DNA of 64,000 bases. Origin: Gaeumannomyces sp. JS-464. Lineage: Eukaryota; Ascomycota; Sordariomycetes; Magnaporthales; Magnaporthaceae. The stretch spans positions 2,170,001-2,234,000 of the forward strand of contig NGZR01000003.1 in assembly GCA_002197995.1 (NCBI GenBank). The letters are read 5' to 3'. Each line of letters begins with the position of its first letter. Within the stretch, counting starts at the first letter, position 1. The notes beneath the pieces are model-generated. The model was not told the origin of the DNA, searched no databases, and saw only the letters and a program-made list of their open reading frames with translations. Positions 48,197-56,899 of the stretch are shown here, one piece after another. The position numbers and the translations under genes were made by a program.

Positions 48197-48874
48197 CTAC
48201 GCGGCGCTGGCCTTTTTCGCGGTTTTCTTGGCGATCTTGCTTCTATTCGAGGTATTGGTCTTTCTATCGGGTTTTCTCGTGGTTTTTCTCGCGATCTTGC
48301 TTCTATTCGTAGTTTTGGTCTTGCTCGTGGTCTTCCTCGCGATCTTGCTTCTATTCGTAGTATTGGTCTTGCTCGCGGATTTCCTCGCGACCTTGCTTTT
48401 ATTCGTAGTATCGGTCTTGCTCGCGGTTTTCCTCGCGATCATGCTTCCTTTGGCGATATTGGTATCTTTCGCTGTATTGGTATCTTTCGCTGTATTGGTT
48501 TCATTTATAGGAGTGGTCTTTTTCGCGGCGTCGGTATCGCCCTTGGCCACGGCGGCCGGCCCGCCCTTTGAGCCGCCGGCGCGCATTGGGCGGCGGACTT
48601 TTAAGGCCGACCCGCGCTTTCCGCGGGGCCGCGCGCCAGGCTTGGCGGCTGCTTTCTCTTCGCCTTTGCTAGCAATAACATTGACTGTGCCGGCAGCTAG
48701 TGATGCCCCGGGGCAGCCCTTGGACTTTTTGGGTGCAGCAGGGAGGGGCTTCGCACACTTGACCAGCGGCTTTTGGCCTTGCGCGCTGATGACTTTGGGG
48801 GCCCAACGATCGATGTTGCCGGCGTATTCGGGTAATAGGAGTGGCACGACCCGTCCTCGCCCCTCATTACCCAT
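48197..48874 (-). CDS. Lys-rich protein with 16-residue tandem repeats
   Basis: A minus-strand frame of 225 residues. After a mixed N-terminal part (PEYAGNIDRWAPKVISAQG) it becomes strongly basic: PAAPKKSKG, KAAAKPGARPRGKRG, then repeats of SKIARKTTSKTKTTNR, ending KKTAKKASAA. The composition resembles histone H1 tails or nucleolar basic proteins, but no folded domain is visible. On the opposite strand the same DNA reads as an implausible run of Leu/Val/Phe, which supports the minus-strand reading. The start is doubtful. A neighbouring minus-strand frame is open from 48978 to 48697 and reads YKPWLVRCPNGDVFQPE, which looks like real protein. The Lys-rich part may therefore be the 3' portion of a longer gene joined by a frame break or an intron. 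I do not recognise a function. Confidence 0.5.
   Translation of the reverse strand: MGNEGRGRVVPLLLPEYAGNIDRWAPKVISAQGQKPLVKCAKPLPAAPKKSKGCPGASLAAGTVNVIASKGEEKAAAKPGARPRGKRGSALKVRRPMRAGGSKGGPAAVAKGDTDAAKKTTPINETNTAKDTNTAKDTNIAKGSMIARKTASKTDTTNKSKVARKSASKTNTTNRSKIARKTTSKTKTTNRSKIARKTTRKPDRKTNTSNRSKIAKKTAKKASAA
48243..48446 (-). repeat. Coding minisatellite with 48-base unit
   Basis: Three 48-base units (48303-48350, 48351-48398, 48399-48446) preceded by a 60-base variant (48243-48302). Each 48-base unit encodes 16 residues of the SKIARKTxSKTxTTNR type. Units differ by a few substitutions only, implying recent expansion in multiples of three. Confidence 0.9.
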
Positions 48875-48978
48875 CCGCCATCTCTCTGTTCGGGCTGGAA
48901 GACATCACCGTTCGGGCATCTGACAAGCCAGGGCTTATAGTTCCCCGGCGCTAGCCTATAAGGCTCCGAATCAATGAT

Positions 48979-49791
48979 TCACACTGTGCTGCATTTAGAG
49001 ACCGTCGATGCAGTTGAAAGGGCCGACACGTCCGCAGGGCCCTCGTCGGAGCCTTGTTGGTTACTCCCGTTGCTGGGGCCACTGTTTCCCTGGCTGCCGC
49101 TTCCGCGGCCAGCAGTGCCCAGGTTCTCATCGCTGGCGGAGCCGCCGAAAGTGGAATGGTTCGTCGAATCATAGCGCCGGGTGGTAAGAGCCTGAGACAG
49201 CTTGTACTTGCCCCCTCGTACGGGGTAGAACTGCTGGCCGTCATTTTCGCATTGTGTGGCCGGTGGGCACCAATCTTGAGTGATGTAACCGGCGTTGGAG
49301 AGCCTCACCGACTGGGTGTCGCCTTCGGGAAGTGAGTAGACTCCATTGACCGTGCCTCCCCGTGCTGTTGAAATAGAGGGATGTTTGTTAGAGGATAATT
49401 TCAAACAAACTCCAGTCGTAGAAATAGCTATCGACTCACAATCTTGCCGAGCGAGCGGCACCATCCGGAGAGACGTTGGTACACCCTTCCACTCCAGCCC
49501 GCCCATTGATGAGCCGTCGAACGAATACCCATCTAGTGAGGTGTTTGTAGCGTCTCCCCAGCATCCGTACTTGGCCTGACCTGTTTTATAGCCCCATATC
49601 TTCCGGTTCTCTTCACCATCCAGGTCGCTGCCGCCACCAGCAAGGTAGCGTGGGTGCCCCACGCCGTTGGCCGCCCAGCAGGGATTGACGCAGATGCCCG
49701 GGATCACGAAGCAGTCCCAATCGGCCAATACTGTTCTGCCATGGGCTTGGAGTGCCGCAGCAAGAAGAGAGACTCCGGTAAAAGTGCCCAT
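48979..49791 (-). CDS. Small secreted Cys-containing protein
   Basis: Two exons: 49791-49440 and 49364-48979. The 75-base intron has GTGAGT, a CTAAC branch and CAACAG; because its length is a multiple of three with no stop, the unspliced frame is also open. The protein begins with a short signal peptide (MGTFTGVSLLAAALQAHGRT). It continues DWDCFVIPGICVNPCWAANG, a Cys pattern seen in some fungal secreted proteins, then YGCWGD and DWCPPATQCENDG. The tail is Ser/Gly/Asn-rich and disordered. After signal cleavage about seven Cys remain, consistent with disulfides. The gene lies beside transposons, as effector-like secreted proteins often do. The function is unknown to me. The frame continues open after its TGA, see the related finding. 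Confidence 0.65.
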   Translation of the reverse strand: MGTFTGVSLLAAALQAHGRTVLADWDCFVIPGICVNPCWAANGVGHPRYLAGGGSDLDGEENRKIWGYKTGQAKYGCWGDATNTSLDGYSFDGSSMGGLEWKGVPTSLRMVPLARQDCESIAISTTGVCLKLSSNKHPSISTARGGTVNGVYSLPEGDTQSVRLSNAGYITQDWCPPATQCENDGQQFYPVRGGKYKLSQALTTRRYDSTNHSTFGGSASDENLGTAGRGSGSQGNSGPSNGSNQQGSDEGPADVSALSTASTVSKCSTV

Positions 49792-49952
49792 GATGGCAAA
49801 ACGGGTAGGATAAGGCAGAAAATGGCGAGGCGTAGGAAAGATAGGAAGTAGTGTTGAAGTAAATCGACCCGCCGGACGTGACGAAGGTCGCGTGCCTAAC
49901 CTAAAATTGAGGTCAGGCTTGCACGCGTTTGAAACTCAGGCCACAACAACTC

Positions 49953-49974
49953 GGTAGGTACCTAGGTAGGTAGC
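49953..49974. repeat. TAGGTACCTAGGTA palindromic short repeat
   Basis: GGTAGGTACCTAGGTAGGTA, about 160 bases upstream of the secreted-protein start. It belongs to the dispersed AGGT/ACCT motif family in this window. Confidence 0.6.
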
Positions 49975-50045
49975 CTGGTAGGGCCAGGAGGGGACGAATA
50001 CCCGCAGCCCCCGGGGGCACAGTCACGTGAGGATAAGAGGCAGCG

Positions 50046-50154
50046 CTGGTGATCTCTGGACTGCAGAAAAATTAGCAGAGCGCTGTGTGATTTCTGTATT
50101 TTGGAGATTAGCAAAGCGTTGTGTGATCTCTAGGTTTGAAAAGATCAGCGGAGC
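50046..50154 (+). repeat. Three-unit imperfect tandem repeat of 36-37 bases
   Basis: Units at 50046-50082, 50083-50118 and 50119-50154 share CTGTGTGATYTCT at the start and TTAGCARAGCG at the end. The copies are diverged, so the array is old or weakly constrained. Confidence 0.75.
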
Positions 50155-51125
50155 TGCCAGAAGTTGTCATAAAAGGAACATCAGATATGAAGTCCAGTTT
50201 AGCCTCCCTTTGTAAATGGGTTCAAATGTCTTTTCTAGCCAGTCCTCTCCTTAGGCACCCTACCTTAGGAGCAGGCGTGCAGCCCACATTTTATCTTTTA
50301 AGTCGTTTAACCAACCATTTTTATTTTAATGGTGGTGGTGCTGGTGTTGCCGCTGTTGTTTGGATGTGTTTCAAGACTTCATCATGTTGCTTCTCCTCGT
50401 TTCTCCACAAAGCTTTACACGACATGCAACGACATCGACTAAAGTTGTACCGAAGTCCAGGAGCCGCCATCTTCGGCTATTAAGCCCATGATGCCACTTT
50501 CACAGCAAGCATGGCCCGTGGCAAAGTGATGGATGGCCCGCATCTATCAAGCAGGAGACTCGGGGGAAGGCCATGGCCCGGCCCTTGACGTTGCCGCACA
50601 TTTCCATCAAGCTCCCAAACAGCCACTACGAGGGCAGGAGGGTCCACTAAGGCGCGCCTCGTTGGTGGGTCCACGCTGGCTGGCGCGTCTGTTGGTCTTA
50701 CGCGGCCTGTTAGGTTCCCGTCGCGAGGCTTACTGCATCACGATCCCAACGTCATCCTGATTTTCCTGCGAGTGAACCATCTAACAATCTCACCGCTAGA
50801 ACGGCCCACCTGGATAGCACATCAGACGAAGATTCAATGTTATTATTCGTGCCTACCATTCCTGTGGCACCCAAGAGCGGCAAACCAACAACCCGCACAA
50901 CTCACCTAGTGGTGGAGTGAAGGGGGATAATGTATGCGTATCCCGAAAATAGCCCGCTGCCTACGCCTGCGATTCAATATAGGAACCGACAGTTTCTCGT
51001 TAACCGTGCTTCCGTTCAATTCAACCCTGACGGGTTCTGGCGCTGTTCCTCATCTTCTTCCGTCCCGTGCCAGGGATCCCTTCTAACCAACCGACCTTCT
51101 CGTGAATATCTAGGACACAGCAGCC

Positions 51126-52491
51126 ATGCCTCTAACGCACAAACGGGCCAGATATCAGGAGGAAACCATGATCGCGGCGGTTTGCCGCCACAAGGTAGGC
51201 GGCGAGGTACGTACCGACCTACCTAGGTACCTACCTGTACCTATGCAAGCCTACCCCGTCGCATCGTATGGTTGCCTGATATTCACCTTTCCTCCAAAAA
51301 GACCTTCCCCACCTTCATGTCCCAGGCTAGCGCAGGCTTGCGTGCCCCATTGGAGCTTGTGCTATTCGCCAAGCCTTCCCAGGACGTATCAGCTTTTCTC
51401 ACGGTAAACTTTGACGAGGACGAATTCGGTCTCGTAGACCCCGTTGAGGTTGATCCAGAACAGACGGACGTGGTCGACGACTTCGTTCTTTCCGCCTGGG
51501 ACCTGAGGCTGGAGCTTGACAACGAAGGCGACAGACCAATTGTCGGCTACACGGCCATAATACAGCTGGACGAACCTGCTGCTAGCAGGGATGGCGTCTG
51601 CTTCGTTTGCGTAAAGGCTTGGCGTGGCCTTAACGGAGAACAGCGAGAGCAGAGAATTGGGTTTCGATGCGCATTTTCGAACGTGCCAGCCGCCGTGGCC
51701 GAGCTCGATGGTCTCCGAGCCTGCTGGGCTGATCACGAACGGTAAGACCTCGAAGTTCCTACCGTCGAGCCGTGTCTCCACCAGCTATGCGATATGCGCA
51801 TTTATATTAACTGCAAACAGGCCCGTCGGATGCGGAATGAAGCTGCCAGGTGCGGCGGCGTGTGGAAAGCCGAAACCGTGGCCCGCCTGCGCGCCTAAGA
51901 GGCCAACCCGGGCGTGATCCGCTGCCACCTCGAGCCGACCGTCTTCCCCCCGTTCAAAGGGAAGCCCAGCACGCGCCCGATACCCTACAAGACCTTCTTC
52001 CCACTTTTTATCACCGCCGGCAACATAACACTCGCAACCATCAACGGGTTCTTCACTCAGGCTTTTGCCTCCCAACATAAAAGCAACCAACTTTGTCACC
52101 CAAAACATCGCCCCCGCCCGAATTCTGGGGGCGCCTCTGCATCGTCACCAACGTCGACCGGGATGGCGACCCGGACGCGGGCTGTACGTCCACCTCCGGG
52201 CCGGCCGAGCACCCGCTCGAGGCCCTCCCACCCCTCCCCAGTGAGCTCCTGCACGCCAGCCCCGAGGCCTGCCTGGCCTTCCCACTGAGCCGCTTCCCGG
52301 CTCAGGCCGACATGCTCGAGTGGGGCAGATTCGTCCTGGTCGACGAATTTACCGAGACCGACAAGACCGCCCTGGTCGGGGCCTACGAGGGCGGCCGCGG
52401 CATCGTCCTGGTGCGGTGCCCTTTTGACTACACGGTCGGCATGGTCTCGGTCGTCGAGAACACCGAGCTCGTTCGATTGCCCGGCCAATGA
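51126..52491 (+). pseudogene. Broken multi-exon gene of unknown function
   Basis: Exons 51126-51194 and 51326-51741 join in phase. They encode MPLTHKRARYQEETM followed by an acidic, ordered-looking segment (LELVLFAKPSQDVSAF, VVDDFVLSAWDLRLELDNEG, VGYTAIIQLDEP). A third exon follows a good acceptor at 51820/51821, but the likely coding frame (VWKAETVARLRA, EANPGVIRCHLEPTVFPPF) is shifted by one base and interrupted by TAA. The 3' end reads WGRFVLVDEFTETDKTALVG and VRCPFDYTVGMVSVVENTEL in a frame that ends at 52491. Two shifts and one stop separate the parts. I do not recognise the family. It could be a true pseudogene or a gene damaged by the same indel errors seen elsewhere; the in-frame stop favours decay. 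Confidence 0.45.
51191..51255. repeat. TAGGTACCTA-type short repeat cluster
   Basis: CGACCTACCTAGGTACCTAC and flanking ACGTACC/AGGTAGGC steps. In the gene model above it falls inside the first intron. Confidence 0.6.
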
Positions 52492-52894
52492 CGCTTCGAG
52501 AACCGCCTCTGGGGTCGCAGAGACGATATGGAGGAAGGGGCCGGTCCGGCCGCCTCAGCAGCCCTCTACATCCCCTGGGAAGCGGCCATTTTCAACCGAT
52601 GAAGGCACCGAGTGACGTGCCCTGGCCCTTCAGGCCCTCCTTGAATTCGAGCCAATGCCAACCGCTCAAGGTAGTTAGTTCCTGAATCTCGGATCATCTG
52701 GCCGCAGTCATTGCAGAAAAGTTTGACGAGGCTGGTTCGTACTGGTTCCTACTACAATTTGTACTGCCTTTACCGCATCCGGGTTATCCTACCGGAGGGA
52801 AGACGGACGCTCAAGTGCGCATCTTCCGTCCTCAAGCAACGCTGAACCTGCGGCTAGTAGGGCTTTATAATTACCAGCCCTGGAGAAAACTGCC
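52492..52894. other. Intergenic region, no gene seen
   Basis: A short region between the broken gene and the second 5S-like copy. No coding, RNA or repeat feature was noted apart from a TTTATAAT sequence about 30 bases before the 5S-like copy. Confidence 0.4.
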
Positions 52895-52965
52895 ACATAC
52901 GACCATACCCACCGGAATTACGGGATCCCGTCCGCTCTCCCCTAGTCAAACCGGTGAGGGCTGGT
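52895..52965 (+). pseudogene. Truncated 5S rRNA-like copy
   Basis: ACATACGACCATACCCACCG, then GGGATCCCGTCCGCTCTCCC and GGTGAGGGCTGG, matches the first 70 bases of Neurospora-type 5S rRNA (recalled, not searched). The 3' third, including the C-box region and the end of helix I, is absent. A TTTATAAT sequence at 52864-52871 sits where fungal 5S genes often have a TATA element. The upstream TACCAGCC is shared with the copy at 47912. Confidence 0.8.
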
Positions 52966-53134
52966 TTGACTACCTAGCCGAGAGCGATTGGATCTTGAAC
53001 TTCTTGCAGCTGGCCAGTGACGGTGTGTTGATCAAGGACTGATTGTTGATCAAGGCCGATTGAAACGAGGAGAGCGATTGTGATTCGCTAGACTTGAACT
53101 GCTGGCCAATGGAGGTCCATCCTGTGGCTATGTA

Positions 53135-53219
53135 CCTGGGGACTGTCCGTTATGGGTCCCCTCTGAGAAGGGAGTAAAAAAACAAGATTTGCACAGAAAC
53201 TCCGGCCCACAGATCTGCC
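53135..53219 (+). repeat. Left terminal inverted repeat of the Pogo element
   Basis: Pairs with 55902-55986 in inverted orientation. It includes the conserved GTCCGTTATGGGTCCC and GAGTAAAAAAA segments. Confidence 0.9.
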
Positions 53220-53353
53220 ATAGAAATTAGCCGCGACGCGTATTTTGATCAGCTTGAATTGCACTTTTTTGCCTGCCAACGCACTCACAAGTAAAAATGC
53301 CGGGAGATAAGGATATCAGGGAGTCGCCCGCGATTAGGGCTGCACGGTAATAC

Positions 53354-55180
53354 GTGCAAATTTTGCAGGGAGGCCAAAAACGCGCCCATTTGGCACGCAG
53401 ATGCGCCCTTCCCAAAAACGCACCGCTGGAGGGACTCCGTGCCTTTTGCGCGCGCGTAAGGGTGCCTTATTCCTTTGTAGGGCGGCACGTTAGGTCCCTG
53501 CAGTCGGTTGGGAGGCCTGACCTTTCCTACCTGCCCCAGGGCCGCCCTCGCACGCTGACCGAGGCTGAGGATGCTGCGGTAGTCGCGTACGTTGTACAGC
53601 TTAAACGGGCCGGCCGGCCGGCCACTAAAAACGAGATAGTAACGGCGGCGACCCTCCTCCGCGCCCGCCGTAACCCTTTCGCGTTATCCGAGATTAACAG
53701 GAATTGGTATCCCGCCTGGAAAAGGAACCACCCCGAGCTTTGAGAAACTAGTACTCGCCCTGTTAAAGCGAGCAGGCTGGGGTTTAAAATCCAGCCTAAC
53801 GACGTTGGGCGTTGGTATTAAAGGTCGGAAAGGATGGCGGCTAAGCAGAAAATAACGGCTTCCGCGGTTTGAAACGCAAACGAAATAGGGTGCCGGATAA
53901 ACGTGCGTAACGGCCGGATTAAGGTCGTGGTTGTAACTAAAAAAAAGCACGCAAAGCCGCATTCCGTCGACCCGGCTAATAAAAAGTCCTATACGTTAGT
54001 AAAAGCCGGTAACGCAATTAGTAACTTTTTTCCGCCCTTTTATATTTTTAAACAATGGCCGTTAGCGGAATGGGAAAAGGCAAATTTACCCGGCGATATT
54101 GCTTTTATGCGGTTACCTACTGGCTTTTTAAGCTAAAAGATTACCCTCGCTTAAATCCGTATTTTTAACCGCTTTTTTTAGCCGCTAATCGCGGGGGTAC
54201 CAGCTTTAAAAAGCCCGTTTTTAAAGGATTGGTTTAATTATTTTGCCAATACTAAATTCGATTTCCTAATAAATCCGTTCGATTAAAAAGATTATTAAAA
54301 AGGCACTCGTTAAAAGGCCTACGGTAAGCGGATTTAACGCTGGTTAATTTTCGACGGTTTTACCAGGCACTTTTCGATCGAAATAATCGACTATTGCTTG
54401 CGGTTCGATATCCAATTGGTTAGCTTACCAGCGCATTCGTCGCATTAAATGCAGCCTATAAACGTTAGCGTTTTTTCGCATTTTAAAAACGAGCATTAAA
54501 AGGTCCTGTTTAAAAAGGTGGCTAAAGCGATGTAAGGTTTACGCGTATTAACTTTGTAATGGCTTTCGAGGTAGGGTTTTCCTATGCTTTAAATCCTGTA
54601 CAAATTAGCTAATAATTAAAGCCTATTTTAGCGCATTTAAAGGGTTGCTTTTACTAAAAGGCACATTATTACCGGATTTAAAAATAGCGGCATTTGGCTT
54701 TTTAACCCGGCCCGGGTTTTTAACCGGCTTACCGGTAATAAAATCGCGACCTAAACCCCGCGTTTACCGGAGGCCTTACTATTAAATTCTCGTTACGATG
54801 CCGCTAAATATACCGCAAAAAGTTTACGTATTAAATACGGCCATTTTACGGCTTTTATAAGCTCGTTTACGCGCCGCGGGTTAAAGTTTCTTTCCGCGGC
54901 TATAAACGAAGCGATCCTCTTTTAGCGCAGTGCTAAAACGGAACGCTAAAAAAGAAACGCCCGGTTTAAACGCCTTTTAAATTAGCGGACCCGCCGTATT
55001 ATTAAATCGTTAAATAAGCAGTTCGCTATTTTAATAGTGCTCGCCGAAATGCGGGCGCGAAAAAAGGACCGCCGCCGTAAAAAAAGGGCTAAAAAGGTGA
55101 AAAAGGCTTAGCGAAAGTTTAAAAAGCTTTTGCGAAGGCAATAATAAAAGCACGAAGCCGTTTGGCGCATTGCTGGCAGG
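53354..55180 (+). pseudogene. Pogo/CENP-B-type DDE transposase, decayed
   Basis: The first 129 residues are open (53354-53743) and hold the HTH segment: GRPRTLTEAEDAAVVAYVVQ, then GRPATKNEIVTAATLLRARR and WYPAWKRNHPEL. A DDE-domain start follows with stops (NANEIGCRINVRNGRIKVVV), then LPGDIAFMRLPTGF, and later AAFGFLTRPG / NSGIWLFNPARVFNRLTGNK, the family's block before its basic C-terminus. Lesions are mainly TAA/TAG where CAA/CAG or similar is expected, the pattern left by RIP. Confidence 0.85.
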
Positions 55181-55901
55181 ACCTTTTAAAGCCGGAAAGT
55201 ATCGAAGGTTTAATATTTCGACCTCGTCGGATTTAACGCCGAGTTTATTGCCTTTTAACCCGATAATAAAAAGTGGCGTTTAAAAGGCGAGGAAGACGCT
55301 AACTAGGTAATAAATACGAGCAAAAAGGTTACCGGTAAGCTTTTAACCGACGTAATCTTTAATAGCGACGTATTTATTAATATTTGCACCTAGGCGCTTG
55401 TTTAGCCAAATCCGTAAAGTTACCGGCCTTTAATAAAAAAGGATTAAGCCTTCGCTAATTTGCTGGATCTTTTAGCTTAAAACGATAACCTTTTAATAAA
55501 GTTTTTACCTTCGTTGCCGCCTAATTCGCCTTATTCCTAAGTGGGTAGCCCAAAAAGCCGGCTTCGGCTTTAAATTCGAAATTTAAACCCGGATTTCGAT
55601 TACGATTAACCTTTTTTATTAAGGGATTAGGTTTTAAAAAAAGATTGCACCAATTTTTAAGTTTTTAAATGCAAATTTGGCCTATTAGCGATTGTTAATC
55701 GTTAAAAAACGTATATTTAAAACGATTGCAAATCCTAAAATTTACCCGCAAAAATACACGTATTTAAGCCAAATATCCTATTTTAATAAAATCTCCCCGC
55801 TTTGCTCGTTCCTTTCCTACGATTTATATCTTTTTAAATCTTTTGGTTGTTGTTTTATTCGCGATTAAACTTTCTTGCACAAATTGCTTGGCTTATTTAG
55901 C

Positions 55902-55986
55902 GGCAAATTTATAAGCTGGAGTTTTTGTGCAAACTTGATTTTTTTACTCCTCTTTTAAAAGGGACCCATAACGGACAATCCCCAGG
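55902..55986 (-). repeat. Right terminal inverted repeat of the Pogo element
   Basis: Complementary to 53135-53219, richer in T/A at sites where the left repeat has C/G, as expected after RIP. Confidence 0.9.
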
Positions 55987-55988
55987 TA

Positions 55989-56420
55989 TCCGTATTTGGC
56001 TGGCGACAAGGGTTCCAATCCCGCCATAAGGCTTAACCTCGCTAATATAAGCACTGCCTGTATATGTCCGGCTTTAAATGTAGCGATGCAATCCCTTTAA
56101 ACTTTCAAAGTTTTCGCACTTATGCTGGACTTTTAAAATTACCATGTATTATCTTTTTATGTTTTACTAAACAAGATAAAAAAGGATGTGGTAGGTTTTT
56201 CGTGTTTTACGTTGTTAAATACTAACTGGGCAATGCTAAAAGCTATGTCGCGACGATGGACTGTAAATAGTATCCACACGTCGAAATGTTCGGGAAAAAG
56301 AAAAAAAGAGAAAAAGAAAGTATATTTAACGTTAGTAAGTCGGGATTTACCAGTCTTTGCCTCCCAAAAGGCATATAACGTGCTAACGCTACCTAAAGTT
56401 TAACACTAGGCTATATGCTG
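55989..56420. other. Short region between the two transposons
   Basis: A/T-rich with an AAAAAG-type purine stretch at 56292-56318. It may include the 3' end of the LINE, whose exact border I could not locate. Confidence 0.35.
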
Positions 56421-56899
56421 CTATTAAAGCGGCTAACAAATTAAACCCGAAAGCATACGGGGGTTAGGCCGCATTCCGGCGCTCTTTATTAGCGAGCGGG
56501 CAATCGACAATAGGGCGTAAAAATACGCCGGGGCGTTATAAAGCGCTACGGGTAGTAATAATGCTGTTAGCCGGCGGGTATGCCGGAAAAAGGGTAAAAC
56601 CGGGTTTAGGCGGGGGAAGGGGTTTTCGGAACCTCTTTTAAGCCCGGCTTAAAGTGCGGGGGATTAACGAGCTTATTATTAATTTTAATAATACAAAAGA
56701 AAAGGTTAAATATAGGCTTTTTAGGCTTTATTATTATCGTTCGGCGATAATGTAATAGTTAATAGCTTTAACGAACGAAGCAAAAAGGGAGGGCTTTTAA
56801 AAAAGCCGTTTTTAATATTTAAGCCTATCGAAAGCCGAAAAAAGGTTCGTTATAAGCCATTTATTTTTTACCGTTTTAGCTAGCTTGTAAAATACAAGG

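Larger units (their letters stand above)
49792..51125. other. Intergenic region, no gene seen
   Basis: Promoter side of the secreted-protein gene and of the next plus-strand gene. It contains an AGGTACCT tract and a three-unit tandem repeat. No further gene was supported. Confidence 0.4.
53135..55986 (+). mobile_element. Pogo-type (Tc1/mariner superfamily) DNA transposon, complete ends, RIP-degraded
   Basis: A 2,852-base element with inverted terminal repeats of about 85 bases beginning CCTGGGGACTGTCCGTTATG at the left and the complement of CCTGGGGATTGTCCGTTATG at the right. It is flanked on both sides by TA (53133-53134 and 55987-55988), the target duplication of this superfamily. Many differences between the repeats are C/T or G/A transitions. 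The interior encodes a transposase with a CENP-B-type HTH and a decayed DDE region. The element is therefore intact in outline but coding-dead. Confidence 0.93.

Noticed and set aside
48021..48923. Plus-strand frame with a long hydrophobic Leu/Val/Phe run, resembling a membrane protein
   Set aside because: It is the reverse of the Lys/Thr/Arg repeat frame; near-uninterrupted hydrophobic sequence over 120 residues is implausible as a real membrane protein.
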